From positions 124,001-188,000 of the forward strand of contig NZ_BAAAUX010000019.1 in NCBI RefSeq assembly GCF_039534165.1: DNA of 64,000 nucleotides, read 5' to 3'. Below, in pieces: positions 50,118 through 58,770 of the stretch. The translations under genes and the position numbers were made by a program. The notes beneath the pieces were generated by a model. That model did no database searches and was not told where the DNA came from. It saw nothing but the letters and a program-made list of their open reading frames with translations. How positions within the stretch are numbered: position 1 is the first letter of the stretch; each line of letters begins with the position of its first letter. Source of the stretch: Saccharopolyspora_D taberi. GTDB lineage: Bacteria > Actinomycetota > Actinomycetes > Mycobacteriales > Pseudonocardiaceae.

Positions 50118-51764
50118 TCAGTGCGGAGGTCGCACGGACTGACGGTGGTGGAAGACGTTCCGCGGGTCCCAGCGGCTTTTCACCCGCTGCAATCGGGGGT
50201 AGTTCGACTTGTAGTACAGCTCGAACCACGGAACGGACGAACGGTTGAACCGCGGATCGGTGATGTCGCCGTTCGGATAGTTGATGTAGCAGCCGTCCGT
50301 CACGTCGTTGGGCACCGGAACTCCGCCGGTGTCGGCGTAGACCGCGCCGTAGAGGTTGCGCACCCAGGCGATGTTGTCCTCGTCCTCGGCCGGGTCGTAC
50401 CAGTAGGTCTCGTACGACACCTTCAAGATCGAGTCGCGATGCGCGACCGCGGTGGCCACCGGATCGACGGTGGAGATCTTCGCTCCGAGCGACGCGATCA
50501 CCAGCCCGGCGAGCGTGTTGCTGTAGGAGTCGTCGGTCAGGTGCTCGTAAATCGTGTCGATGTGCTCCTGCGGGAACGGCTTGCGCAGATAGGCCGACGC
50601 CTGCTTGCCGCGGGTGTTGGGGTCGGTCTGATCCTTGCTGCCGGTTCCGATGTAGCGGGTCGCCCGCAGCCAGGGCAGCCGCTGGATGCGGGAGTGCTCG
50701 TGCACGATCGGCGCGTTCGCCTTCGGATCGACGACCACATCCCCGCCGAGCCCGATCGCACGGTTGGCCGCCGAGACGTATTCCGCCACGAGGTCCGCCG
50801 CGCCCGGCACCGTAGCGTCCATCTGCGCCAGGATTGTCACTTTGCCGTTGGACTTGTGGTTGAGCGACATCCAGCTGCAGAAGCTCGCGTGCGCCGAGCC
50901 CGGGTCGCTGTGCTCCACGACCCACCGCCCGTAGAAGTCGACCAGGCCGCCGAAGCCCTCCCTGGTGATTCCCGACCACGGCCAGGAAAGCTCGATCGCG
51001 TAGACCTCGCGGGGCGGAGCAGGCAGCGCCCGCGCGGGTTCGGTGCCGTCGGCGCCCGGCGAGCGCAGCAGGTAGCGCAGGACCACGCCGAAGTTGCCGC
51101 CGCCGGCACCAGTGTGCGCCCAGTACAGCTCCCGGTTCGGGTCGTCCTCCTCCCGCGTGGCGATCACGCGCTCGGCCCTGCCCTCGGCGTTGACCACGAC
51201 CACGTCCACGCCGTAGAGATGATCGACGGTCAGGCCGTGCTTACGGGACAGCAACCCGAACCCGCCGCCGCAGATGTGGCCGCCGATGCCGACCGAGTAG
51301 CAGGCGCCGGCCGGAATGGTCACGCCCCAACCGTGGTAAAGCTCCTCGTAGACGTTCAGCAACGTGCCGCCGGCTTCCACCGCGAACGCGCCGTACCCGG
51401 CGTCGAAGTAGACCCGGTCCATCCTGGTCATGTTGATGACCAGCTCGACGTCCGGGTTGAACACGAAGTCCTCGAAGCAATGCCCGCCACCGCACACCGT
51501 GACGCGCTTGCCCTTGTCCACGGCCGTCTGCACGGCCTCCAGCACCTCGTCCGCAGTGGACGGAAGCCAGATCTCGTCCGGCCGCGCGACCCAACGCCGG
51601 TTGAACCCGGAGTTCAGGTCTTCGTACCGGGAATCGCCCGGACGCACCACCGGTGGTTCGTCCGAGCCCTTGGAAATTCCGGACCGCTCGGAAGTCGCGA
51701 GCGCACCGGTCGGCGGAGCCGACGAATTCGCTGCCGGAATGCGCTGCCCGTCGAGTTTTGCCAT
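50118..51764 (-). CDS. BBE-like FAD-linked oxidase (bicovalent flavin)
   Basis: 548 residues from the ATG at 51764, with GGGGGGAG upstream. The PCMH-type FAD domain carries both covalent attachment residues: His in VCGGGHCFEDF and Cys in GACYSVGIGGHICGGGFG. The C-terminal berberine-bridge segment ends YYKSNYPRLQRVKSRWDPRNVF. Family members oxidise sugars, alkaloids or peptide side chains using O2. No signal peptide is seen. It has no clear partner; upstream is a long gene-free region. Confidence 0.9.
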   Translation of the reverse strand: MAKLDGQRIPAANSSAPPTGALATSERSGISKGSDEPPVVRPGDSRYEDLNSGFNRRWVARPDEIWLPSTADEVLEAVQTAVDKGKRVTVCGGGHCFEDFVFNPDVELVINMTRMDRVYFDAGYGAFAVEAGGTLLNVYEELYHGWGVTIPAGACYSVGIGGHICGGGFGLLSRKHGLTVDHLYGVDVVVVNAEGRAERVIATREEDDPNRELYWAHTGAGGGNFGVVLRYLLRSPGADGTEPARALPAPPREVYAIELSWPWSGITREGFGGLVDFYGRWVVEHSDPGSAHASFCSWMSLNHKSNGKVTILAQMDATVPGAADLVAEYVSAANRAIGLGGDVVVDPKANAPIVHEHSRIQRLPWLRATRYIGTGSKDQTDPNTRGKQASAYLRKPFPQEHIDTIYEHLTDDSYSNTLAGLVIASLGAKISTVDPVATAVAHRDSILKVSYETYWYDPAEDEDNIAWVRNLYGAVYADTGGVPVPNDVTDGCYINYPNGDITDPRFNRSSVPWFELYYKSNYPRLQRVKSRWDPRNVFHHRQSVRPPH

Positions 51765-52218
51765 GTTGTTCTCCCCCCAGAGGTCCGGCACCGCGAACGC
51801 GCGCAGGCCGACTCCACCCAAAATGCAAGATCACGTGGATCAGTTCCAGTTCGGACAACTACCGAGCGTTCCCGGCGAACGACCGGTTCCTCGAACGCGC
51901 CGACCCCTTGGCGCGCAACCAGTTATCCCCCTGCAGGCGCGGTAATCGGTCTGCGACCCCGACGCCGCCGAGGCTAGCAGCGCGAAATCAGACCGCACTC
52001 CGCCGATCGGACGTATTTCAGCGCGCCCGAAGAGTCGCACGCAAATGGACTGTTGAACCGCCGGTCCGGCTTCGCCAGCGTGCTGGAATGTTCCAGCACG
52101 CCTTTGCGGGAAACGCCAAGGCCGGGCAGGGCCAAGACGATCGCGAGCGTCGACCAGATCTCAGGCGCTGGGCAGCTACGAATGCGCCATCTCCCAGTGG
52201 CGCGGCGAGCGGTCCGGC
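51765..52218. other. Gene-free region upstream of the FAD oxidase
   Basis: 454 bases between the oxidase start and the LysR stop, both on the minus strand. I see no coding region. The notable element is the 22-bp inverted repeat at 52079-52100. Confidence 0.5.
52079..52100. promoter_or_regulatory. 22-bp inverted repeat, possible operator
   Basis: Arms CGTGCTGGAA and TTCCAGCACG are perfect with only TG between them. A 2-base loop is too tight for an intrinsic terminator, so a protein-binding site upstream of the FAD oxidase is more likely, though it is over 300 bases from the start. A terminator for the LysR gene with a remodelled loop is the alternative. Confidence 0.45.
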
Positions 52219-53091
52219 TCAGCCCATGAGCCTGTCGGCGATCAGAGCGAGCGGAGCCCACGCGGCGCGGCCACGCCCGACGACCGCGAACGCCCGCAGC
52301 AGCACCTCGGGCTCGCGCAAGGGAATCAGCCGCACGCCCGACCGCATCGGCATCCCCTCCGGCAGCAACCCGACCCCGAGTCCGGCGGCGACGAGGTCCT
52401 GCACCAGGTCAAGACTGTCGGCGCGGTGCACGATCCGCGGCGTGAACCCGGCGTGCGCGGCCAGGGCAGCTACCACGCGCTCGTCCGCGTCGTTGCGGGA
52501 GTTCACGATCCAGTCGTGGTCGCGATGGCGGTCCACGATGTCCACCGTGGACAGATCATCCACAGTAGACTCCCCTGGCACCCCGAGACCCCACCGCGCG
52601 GTCCACAGCGGGGTGGCCTCGAACCGGTTCCCGAAGGTCAGCGGGGCGAGCGCGTAGTCGTAGACGAGGGCGAGGTCGATCGCGTCCTCGGCGAGCAGGT
52701 CGAGCGCCTCGATGGGCTCGTGCTCGGCGACCAGCATCCGGACCTGCGTGTCTTCCAGCGAGCCCAGCAGTGGGAGCAGCGAGCGGCGGATCGCCGTCGC
52801 GAAGCCCGCGACCCGCACGGTGCCCGCGGGCTCGGCGCCCGGGTCCAGGTCCGCTCGGGCCGCGTCCACCGCGGCCAGGATCGTGAGGCCGTGATCGGCC
52901 AGCCGCCGCCCGGCGGGCGTGAGCCGGACCCGGCGCCCCACCGGCTCCAGCAGCTCGGTGCCGGTCTCCCGGGCCAGCGCGGCGATCTGCTGCGAGACGG
53001 TCGACGTGGTGACGCCCATCTCGTCGGCCACCTCGCGCATCGAGCCGAGCCGGGCCAGCGCGACCAGCAGCTCCAGGCGGCGAGTCTCCAT
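52219..53091 (-). CDS. LysR-family regulator
   Basis: 290 residues. The N-terminal helix-turn-helix reads LELLVALARLGSMREVADEMGVTTSTVSQQIAAL, followed by the substrate-binding domain (about 90-290). It is divergent from the EamA exporter with 73 bases between the starts; TTCA-N7-TGAA at 53093-53107 in that gap could be its binding site. A LysR/EamA pair commonly controls amino-acid or drug efflux. Confidence 0.9.
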   Translation of the reverse strand: METRRLELLVALARLGSMREVADEMGVTTSTVSQQIAALARETGTELLEPVGRRVRLTPAGRRLADHGLTILAAVDAARADLDPGAEPAGTVRVAGFATAIRRSLLPLLGSLEDTQVRMLVAEHEPIEALDLLAEDAIDLALVYDYALAPLTFGNRFEATPLWTARWGLGVPGESTVDDLSTVDIVDRHRDHDWIVNSRNDADERVVAALAAHAGFTPRIVHRADSLDLVQDLVAAGLGVGLLPEGMPMRSGVRLIPLREPEVLLRAFAVVGRGRAAWAPLALIADRLMG

Positions 53092-53164
53092 TCACGAATC
53101 ATGAACGATATGTGCAGTGAAGTCACGTGGACGCGAACGGTCCTCGTGTCCTTCACTGGTCGCC

Positions 53165-54085
53165 GTGAACACCTCCCCCCGTCTCGGCTCCGCCTTCGCC
53201 GTCGTCGCCATGCTCTGCGTCCAGCTCGGTCTCGCCGTCTCCGTCGGGCTGATCGATCGCCTCGGCACCGAGGGCACGGCCTGGCTGCGGCTGGCGTGGG
53301 CCGGGCTCGTGCTGGCGGTCCTCGTGCGACCGCCGCTCCGCGGGCTCACCCGCCGCGCCCTGCTGACCTGCACGCTCCTCGGGATGGTGACGGCCGGAGT
53401 CACCTTCCTGTTCATGGCCGCCGTCGCACGGATCCCGCTCGGAACCGCCAGCGCCCTGGAGTTCCTCGGCCCGCTCGGCGTCGCCGTCGCGCGAGGTCGC
53501 GGGCGGGCACGCCTGTGGGCGCTCCTCGCGGCCGCCGGCGTACTGCTGCTCACCGAGCCATGGCGCGGCGACGGGACCGATCCCGTGGGAATCGGATTCG
53601 CGCTGGCCGCAGCCGCCTGCTGGGCCGGATACATCGTGCTGACGCAGAAAGTCGGCGACGAGGTGACAGGGTTGCGGGGCCTCGCCGTGTCGATGCCGGT
53701 CGCGGCCGTCACCGCCACCGCGGTCGTCGCACTGACAGACGCACCGGCCGTGTTCAACGCCCTCGACCCGCAACTGCTGCTCGTCGGACTCGGACTCGCC
53801 GTGCTGCTCCCGGTGATCCCCTTCAGCCTGGAGATGCTGGCCCTGCGCAGGCTCACCACGGCGGCGTTCGGCACGCTCATGGCCCTCGAACCGGCGATCG
53901 CACTGGTGGTCGGACTCGTCGCGCTGCGCCAGATACCGGGCTGGAGCGCCGTCATCGGGATCGCGTTCGTCGTCACCGCCGGTATCGGAGCCGAGCGCAG
54001 CGGCGCTCGCGGGCAGACCGGACCGGAGCCGAGCACGCCGCAGGCGGACGTTCCCGGACGGTGCTCGGCGAAGCCATCACCCTGA
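53165..54085 (+). CDS. EamA-family (RhtA-like) exporter
   Basis: About 306 residues with ten hydrophobic segments in two EamA repeats; the repeats show GTEGTAWLRLAWAGLVLAVL and IPLGTASALEFLGPLGVA in the first half, and RLTTAAFGTLMALEPAIALVVG in the second. It resembles RhtA-type threonine/homoserine exporters. GTG 53165 is chosen because the residues before it look non-coding, though a GTG at 53117 is in frame. No strong ribosome site precedes either. It is controlled, presumably, by the divergent LysR gene. Confidence 0.85.
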   Translation: MNTSPRLGSAFAVVAMLCVQLGLAVSVGLIDRLGTEGTAWLRLAWAGLVLAVLVRPPLRGLTRRALLTCTLLGMVTAGVTFLFMAAVARIPLGTASALEFLGPLGVAVARGRGRARLWALLAAAGVLLLTEPWRGDGTDPVGIGFALAAAACWAGYIVLTQKVGDEVTGLRGLAVSMPVAAVTATAVVALTDAPAVFNALDPQLLLVGLGLAVLLPVIPFSLEMLALRRLTTAAFGTLMALEPAIALVVGLVALRQIPGWSAVIGIAFVVTAGIGAERSGARGQTGPEPSTPQADVPGRCSAKPSP

Positions 54086-54104
54086 CCGCTTATTGACCGG
54101 TCAG
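54082..54104 (+). terminator. Terminator hairpin after the exporter gene
   Basis: Arms CTGACCG and CGGTCAG (7 bp) around the 9-nt loop cttattgac, overlapping the exporter's stop codon. Confidence 0.55.
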
Positions 54105-54162
54105 ACCCAAGAATGGTGCTGTTGCGAAGGCAAGCTCGCCAGGTAGAACGTTGGGGGATTCA

Positions 54163-55074
54163 ATGACGAATGCGTTTGACCGTTGGGTGCTGGCTTTTGA
54201 CGGCTCGTGCCGGGTCTGCCGGAACATGTCCCGCGCTGTGGCCGATGCCTGCGGCGACAAGCTCGAAGTCCTCCCGTTGGCGCACCAGGACGTGCGGGAG
54301 TGGCGCGAACAGGCGCTCGGCGCGGACCCGGTGTGGGCGCCCACCCTGATCCACGTCCGACCCGGCCAAGCCCGCGCCTGGGTCGGAATCCCGTTAGGAT
54401 TCCACCTGGTTCGGCGGCTGGGCATCCGTTCGACGCTGGCAGTGCTCGGCGCGCTGGGACGGACACGCCGCACCACGCGGCGGAAGCGTCTCGGCGCCCT
54501 GCCGCTGATCGCCGGTCTTGCGGTCGCGGCCAGCCTGACCAAGATCCGCCCATCCGGCGGGGACGGGAACGGCGACGATCCGAGTTCCTGGGTGGAAGCC
54601 AACAAAGACCGGCTCCCGCAGTCCTACGCCGAGGTCGTCGAGCGTCCGATGGCCTACCGCAAGGCAATCTTCAGTGCGTCGTCAGCTGCCACCAAGGGCC
54701 GCCTGTGGGTCGAGCACCTCCAGCAGTACAGCGCGACGCACCCCGATCTGCCGGACGACCAGGAACGCGTCCTGCGGCACGCCATGGACGTCCTCGGGAA
54801 CGAATCGCTGTACGCGCAGCCGTCTCCGCCTGAACGGGATCAGGTGCTGGAGGATCTCCGGGCCGAGGTGAACGCCGCCTTCGGAGAGGAAACCCAGGCC
54901 CTCATCGCAACCCTCGGTCCACCAGACCTCGCGCCCGCCGCGACGGATTGCCAGTGCAGCACCAAGAGCGACTACTGCTGGATGGGCTGCGTCGGCAGCG
55001 ACGACTGCCGCAGGGTGGACGGATGCGGAACCGGGTGGGTCTACACCTGCAACGGATGGTGCGAAGGCCCCTGA
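54163..55074 (+). CDS. DCC-like thiol protein with fulvocin C-like Cys-rich tail
   Basis: 303 residues from the ATG at 54163, with GGGGGA upstream. Residues 5-115 resemble the DCC/DUF393 thiol-oxidoreductase fold: WVLAFDGSCRVCRNMS has the CxxC pair, and LEVLPLAHQDVREW follows. A short hydrophobic stretch (LPLIAGLAVAASL) is near 115-127, then a helical linker. The last 40 residues are very Cys-rich: CQCSTKSDYC, then GCVGSDDC, DGCGTGWVY and CNGWC. From memory this is the pattern of the myxobacterial bacteriocin fulvocin C (CSCSTASDYC, GCGTGWVY). Whether the tail is released as a bacteriocin is unknown. It overlaps the convergent LysR gene. Confidence 0.78.
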   Translation: MTNAFDRWVLAFDGSCRVCRNMSRAVADACGDKLEVLPLAHQDVREWREQALGADPVWAPTLIHVRPGQARAWVGIPLGFHLVRRLGIRSTLAVLGALGRTRRTTRRKRLGALPLIAGLAVAASLTKIRPSGGDGNGDDPSSWVEANKDRLPQSYAEVVERPMAYRKAIFSASSAATKGRLWVEHLQQYSATHPDLPDDQERVLRHAMDVLGNESLYAQPSPPERDQVLEDLRAEVNAAFGEETQALIATLGPPDLAPAATDCQCSTKSDYCWMGCVGSDDCRRVDGCGTGWVYTCNGWCEGP

Positions 55075-55967
55075 TCGCTCCAGCGCCCCGACACCTCCCT
55101 GGCGGAGTCGAGGAACGCCAGGGTTGTCGGGGCGGAACCCGCCTTCCGCCACACCAGCGAGGTGGCCACGTCGACCTCGCCGTCGACGAGGGGGCGGTAC
55201 ACCACTCCGGGGTGCCCGAGCCGTTCCATGCAGGCCGGCAGCACCGACAGCCCGAGACCCGCCGCGACCAGCGCCACGACGGTCTGCTTGGGCCATGCCT
55301 CCCTGGAGATCACCGGTTCCAGTGCGAGCTCGTGGCAGCGCGCGATGAACCGGTCGTGCAGGGGTGGGTTGATCTCCCGGGGAACCATGATCAACGGGTG
55401 CGCGCACAGCTCCGCCAGCCGCACGTGCCGTTGCGCGGCCAAGGGATGGCTGTCCGGTACGACCGCCAGAAGTGGTTCGGTGAAAAGGGTTTCCTGGGCC
55501 AGTTCGGGATGCTGCACCGGCGGATGCACGAATCCGACGTCCAGCTTCTCCGCGGCGAGATCGCGCAACTGGGTGGAGATCCGCGACTCGGTGACGCTGA
55601 TCTCGACCTCGGGGAAGCGCGTGCAGAAGTGGCGGATGACCGGTGGTACGACGCTGTGCAGGGCGGACTCGATCACGCCGATGGCGATCCTGCCGAGATC
55701 ACCCCGTGCCGCGCGCCGGGTCCGCTCGGTGGCCAGGGTGACGCGCCGCAAGGTTTCCCGCGCCTCGTCGAGGAACACCGCTCCGGCGGCCGTGAGCGCG
55801 ACGCTGCGCTTGGTGCGCTCCAGCAGCTGAACGCCGAGTTCCTCTTCGAGGCGCTGGATCTGCATGCTCAGCGGCGGCTGGGAAATCCGCAGCCGCCGGG
55901 CGGCTCGGCCGAAGTGCAGCTCCTCCGCCACCGCGACGAAGTACTCCATACGACGCAGATCAGCCAT
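55041..55967 (-). CDS. LysR-family regulator
   Basis: About 308 residues from the ATG at 55967 (an ATG six codons downstream, MEYFVAV, is also possible). The helix-turn-helix is YFVAVAEELHFGRAARRLRISQPPLSMQIQRLEEELG, close to the CatM/BenM-like group, and the effector domain follows. It is 23 bases after the DUF1579-like gene on the same strand, so they may be co-transcribed. Its 3' end overlaps the fulvocin-like gene by 34 bases. Confidence 0.88.
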   Translation of the reverse strand: MADLRRMEYFVAVAEELHFGRAARRLRISQPPLSMQIQRLEEELGVQLLERTKRSVALTAAGAVFLDEARETLRRVTLATERTRRAARGDLGRIAIGVIESALHSVVPPVIRHFCTRFPEVEISVTESRISTQLRDLAAEKLDVGFVHPPVQHPELAQETLFTEPLLAVVPDSHPLAAQRHVRLAELCAHPLIMVPREINPPLHDRFIARCHELALEPVISREAWPKQTVVALVAAGLGLSVLPACMERLGHPGVVYRPLVDGEVDVATSLVWRKAGSAPTTLAFLDSAREVSGRWSDQGPSHHPLQV

Positions 55968-55990
55968 GACTGAGCCAGCCGCCTTCCGGC

Positions 55991-56428
55991 TCAGGCCCGC
56001 TCGAAGGTGAGGTCGAAGTCCTTCCGCCAGGTCCTGCCCTGGTCCTCGGAGGCCTCCCAACGGCCGAGGATCCGGTCCTTCTCGACGTCGGCGATGAAGC
56101 GCTGGTGGAGATCCGGGTCCTCACGGGTCATGGTCCAGCGCCCGCCGTCGAAGGTCACGGCGTACTGGCGGCATACGCCGCGGTCGTCCTGGTAGAGCGC
56201 GACGTAGGCGTCGTTCGGATCGCTGCGTCCGATGACAAAGCTCATGGCAGAGTGGTGCGCGCTTTCGCCGAGTTCCGACCGCATGAGAAGGAACGACTCC
56301 CCGAGCCGCTCGATGGTGGTCGTTCCTGGCACTTCGAGGCCCGGCGGTTCGAGGAACCAGGCATCCGACATCGTCGTTGTCCACGCGCCGACAAGTCCGT
56401 CGAGCTTCTCGAGTTCGGTGTTGCGCAT
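55991..56428 (-). CDS. Conserved hypothetical protein, DUF1579-like
   Basis: 145 residues from the ATG at 56428, with a clear GGAGGA. The pattern LEKLDGLVGAWTTTMSDAWFLEPPG at the start and DVEKDRILGRWEASEDQGRTWRKDFDLTF at the end fits the lipocalin-like DUF1579 type, in which the second motif reads GRWE/S...DG..W..DF. No signal peptide is apparent. Function unknown; LysR follows it, so a small regulated unit is possible. Confidence 0.7.
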   Translation of the reverse strand: MRNTELEKLDGLVGAWTTTMSDAWFLEPPGLEVPGTTTIERLGESFLLMRSELGESAHHSAMSFVIGRSDPNDAYVALYQDDRGVCRQYAVTFDGGRWTMTREDPDLHQRFIADVEKDRILGRWEASEDQGRTWRKDFDLTFERA

Positions 56429-56555
56429 CGGTTCCTCCACCGCCGGGTAAGAAGACTGATATCCAACCACTATTAGTGATCCCAGAAAAATATATTGGAC
56501 GCACAGTTCTTCCTCGTCAAGGCTCGAATACAGGAGTTGAGCCTGAGGAGGCGAC

Positions 56556-57953
56556 TTGTCCCAGAAGCATTTTTCCCGCCGCCGCGCACTGACCACCGCA
56601 AGCATGGCCGCCGCGACCGCACTGGGCGTTCCCGGCACCGCCGCGAACGCCGGCAGAGACGTCGAGGTCATCCCACCTCCGGGCGCCTACGCCCGCAACG
56701 TCGAAGTGGTCGGCTACTGCGCCCTGGAGGAGCGGCCCGGGTTCAAGATGGCGATCCGGGAGAAGGCCGGACGCTGGTACCTCTACATGGGCCACTTCTG
56801 GTCACCGGGCTGGAGCGTGGTCGACGTGACCGACCCGCGACGCGCCACCGTGCTGCGCTACTGGCCGACCCCTGGGCCGCAGGGCAACACCATGGGAATG
56901 CAGGCGACGCTGGCCGGTGACACCCTGATCACCGCGATGGAGAAGGTCTTCCCGGAAGGCGCGCCGGGAACCGACCCGAACGCCCCGTTCAACGAGGGCG
57001 TGCTCATCTACGACATCGCCGAACCCGCGAATCCCCGGCTGCTGAGCCACTTCAGGACCGGCGGCAACGGAACCCATCGCAACATCTACACCGGCGGACG
57101 CTACGCGCACCTGTCCGCCGCGATGCCGGGATTCCAGGGCAACATCTACGTGATCCTGGACATCTCCGACCGCACCCGGCCCCGTGAAGCAGGACGGTGG
57201 TGGGTGCCGGGCCAGGAAGAACGCGGCAGAGCACCGCGGACTCCGCCCGCGCACACCCACGGGTTCTGCTGCGGAGCAGGAGCGCACGTCCACCTGCACG
57301 GCCCGCCCTATCCGACCGAGGACGGCCTGGTCTACCTGCCCTACGGCGGCGCGGGCCTGATCGTGCTGGACATCTCCGACGTCTCGCGACCGCGGCAGAT
57401 CGGCCACCTGCCGTTCAGCCCGCCGTTCCACTCGCAGTTCGGCGTGCACGGATTCCTGCCACTGCCCGACCAGGGCATCGGGTACGCCAACTCCGAGGAC
57501 ATCTCCTACGGCACCGGCCCGGCCCACCACGCGTCCATCGTGGACATCAGCGACCCGGCGAACCCGTTCCTGCTTTCGCTGCTGCCCGAACCGGTTCCGC
57601 CCCGGGAGGCGCCCTACGACGACTTCACCACCCGCGGCGGCTGGTGCGGGCCGCACAACTTCAACCACCACCAGTACCACCCCGACGTCCAGCCCCAGGG
57701 CGACCTGTTCCACCTCGCGCACTTCAACGCCGGTCTGCGGATCTACGACGTGTCCAACCGGCGTCTTCCCAGGGAGATCGGCTACTTCATCCCACCCGAG
57801 CCCCGCAAGCGGTACGGCTACCTGCCCGAGCACGACCTGGTCCTGCAGACCGAGGACGTCGTGGTCGACAGGCGCGGATTCATCTACATCACCGACAAGA
57901 ACCAGGGCATGTGGATCCTGCGCTACGTCGGCCCCGAACCGGGAACCCGCTGA
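56556..57953 (+). CDS. Tat-exported LVIVD-repeat protein
   Basis: 465 residues. The TTG at 56556 has GAGGAGG upstream. A Tat signal is visible (SRRRALTTASMAAATALGV). The mature protein is a repeat-based beta-propeller-like protein with LVIVD-type units: WSVVDVTDPRRATVLRYW, VLIYDIAEPANPRLLSHF, IYVILDISDRTRPREAG, LIVLDISDVSRPRQIG, ASIVDISDPANPFLLSL and LRIYDVSNRRLPREIG. A His-rich part (HTHGFCCGAGAHVHLHG, HNFNHHQYH) may bind a metal. Role unknown, acting outside the membrane. Confidence 0.85.
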   Translation: MSQKHFSRRRALTTASMAAATALGVPGTAANAGRDVEVIPPPGAYARNVEVVGYCALEERPGFKMAIREKAGRWYLYMGHFWSPGWSVVDVTDPRRATVLRYWPTPGPQGNTMGMQATLAGDTLITAMEKVFPEGAPGTDPNAPFNEGVLIYDIAEPANPRLLSHFRTGGNGTHRNIYTGGRYAHLSAAMPGFQGNIYVILDISDRTRPREAGRWWVPGQEERGRAPRTPPAHTHGFCCGAGAHVHLHGPPYPTEDGLVYLPYGGAGLIVLDISDVSRPRQIGHLPFSPPFHSQFGVHGFLPLPDQGIGYANSEDISYGTGPAHHASIVDISDPANPFLLSLLPEPVPPREAPYDDFTTRGGWCGPHNFNHHQYHPDVQPQGDLFHLAHFNAGLRIYDVSNRRLPREIGYFIPPEPRKRYGYLPEHDLVLQTEDVVVDRRGFIYITDKNQGMWILRYVGPEPGTR

Positions 57954-57974
57954 TCCGGAAGCCGGACAGGGCTG

Positions 57975-58006
57975 GTGCGTTGATCAGGGCATTGTGCGTT
58001 GATCAG
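57975..58006. repeat. Tandem 13-bp direct repeat before mscS
   Basis: GTGCGTTGATCAG occurs at 57975-57987 and again at 57994-58006, a period of 19 bases, within the 73-base gap between the LVIVD gene and the channel gene. It may be a regulator site or a duplication. Confidence 0.7.
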
Positions 58007-58026
58007 ACTTGCCCCAGCATTTGACC

Positions 58027-58770
58027 ATGTCCAGTTTCACGCCACAGCGCGGCGACACCGGCGACCGGAAGAACTGGCGGCAGACCGTGACGTCGGCGAT
58101 GCGCAAGCACCGGCTCACCCCCGACGCCAAGCGCGCCATCGCGGCTTCCGCGCTGGCACTGGCGATGCTGGTGACCGCGGCGCTGGTCGATCCCGCCGCG
58201 CTGCTGCGCCACGGCGAGCCCCTGCAGAAGGCCGCCGCCATCGGGGGCGCGATCGTGTTCGCGGCGCTGGGAATCGTTGCGGTGCAGAACATCGCCAGGG
58301 AAGCGGTCAGCCGCACCCGGCTCCGGCTGACCGCGAGCCACGCAGGCGCGATCCGGCTGCTGATCTCCCTGGTCGGCTACATCACCGTCGCGGTCCTGAC
58401 CCTGGGCGAGCTCGGCGTCCGGATGGACCAGCTGCTGCTGGGCGGGGCCGTGACCGGTGTCATCCTCGGCATCGCCGCCCAGCAGTCGCTCGGCAACGTC
58501 TTCGCCGGCCTGATGTTGGTGATCGCCCGCCCGTTCGCCATCGGAGACCACGTGATCGTCCACTCCGGAACGCTGGGCGGGCCGCTGGAGGGCCGGGTGA
58601 CCGAGATGGGGCTGGTCTACCTGACGGTGGAAGGCGACGACGGCCCGATCCGGTTACCCAACACCGCCGTCCTCAACTCCGCCGTCGCTCCCAACAGCCG
58701 GAACCGTTCCCAGCCGGAGGATCAGAACCGGTCAGCGGACGGGAGACCGGTGGAAGACCATTCGGGCTGA
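58027..58770 (+). CDS. Small-conductance mechanosensitive channel (MscS type)
   Basis: About 247 residues from the ATG at 58027. Three hydrophobic segments (near 35-60, 70-95 and 110-150) precede the pore helix LLLGGAVTGVILGIAAQQSLGNVFAGLMLV and the beta domain IARPFAIGDHVIVHSGTLGG, GRVTEMGLVYL and LPNTAVLNSAV. It is a minimal MscS that releases solutes during hypo-osmotic shock. The C-terminal ring domain is absent and replaced by a short polar tail. The 3' end overlaps the convergent membrane-protein gene by 49 bases. Confidence 0.9.
   Translation: MSSFTPQRGDTGDRKNWRQTVTSAMRKHRLTPDAKRAIAASALALAMLVTAALVDPAALLRHGEPLQKAAAIGGAIVFAALGIVAVQNIAREAVSRTRLRLTASHAGAIRLLISLVGYITVAVLTLGELGVRMDQLLLGGAVTGVILGIAAQQSLGNVFAGLMLVIARPFAIGDHVIVHSGTLGGPLEGRVTEMGLVYLTVEGDDGPIRLPNTAVLNSAVAPNSRNRSQPEDQNRSADGRPVEDHSG

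Noticed and set aside
51974..52261. Minus-strand frame of 95 codons in the gene-free region
   Set aside because: No ribosome site, partly overlaps the LysR gene end, and no domain is visible.
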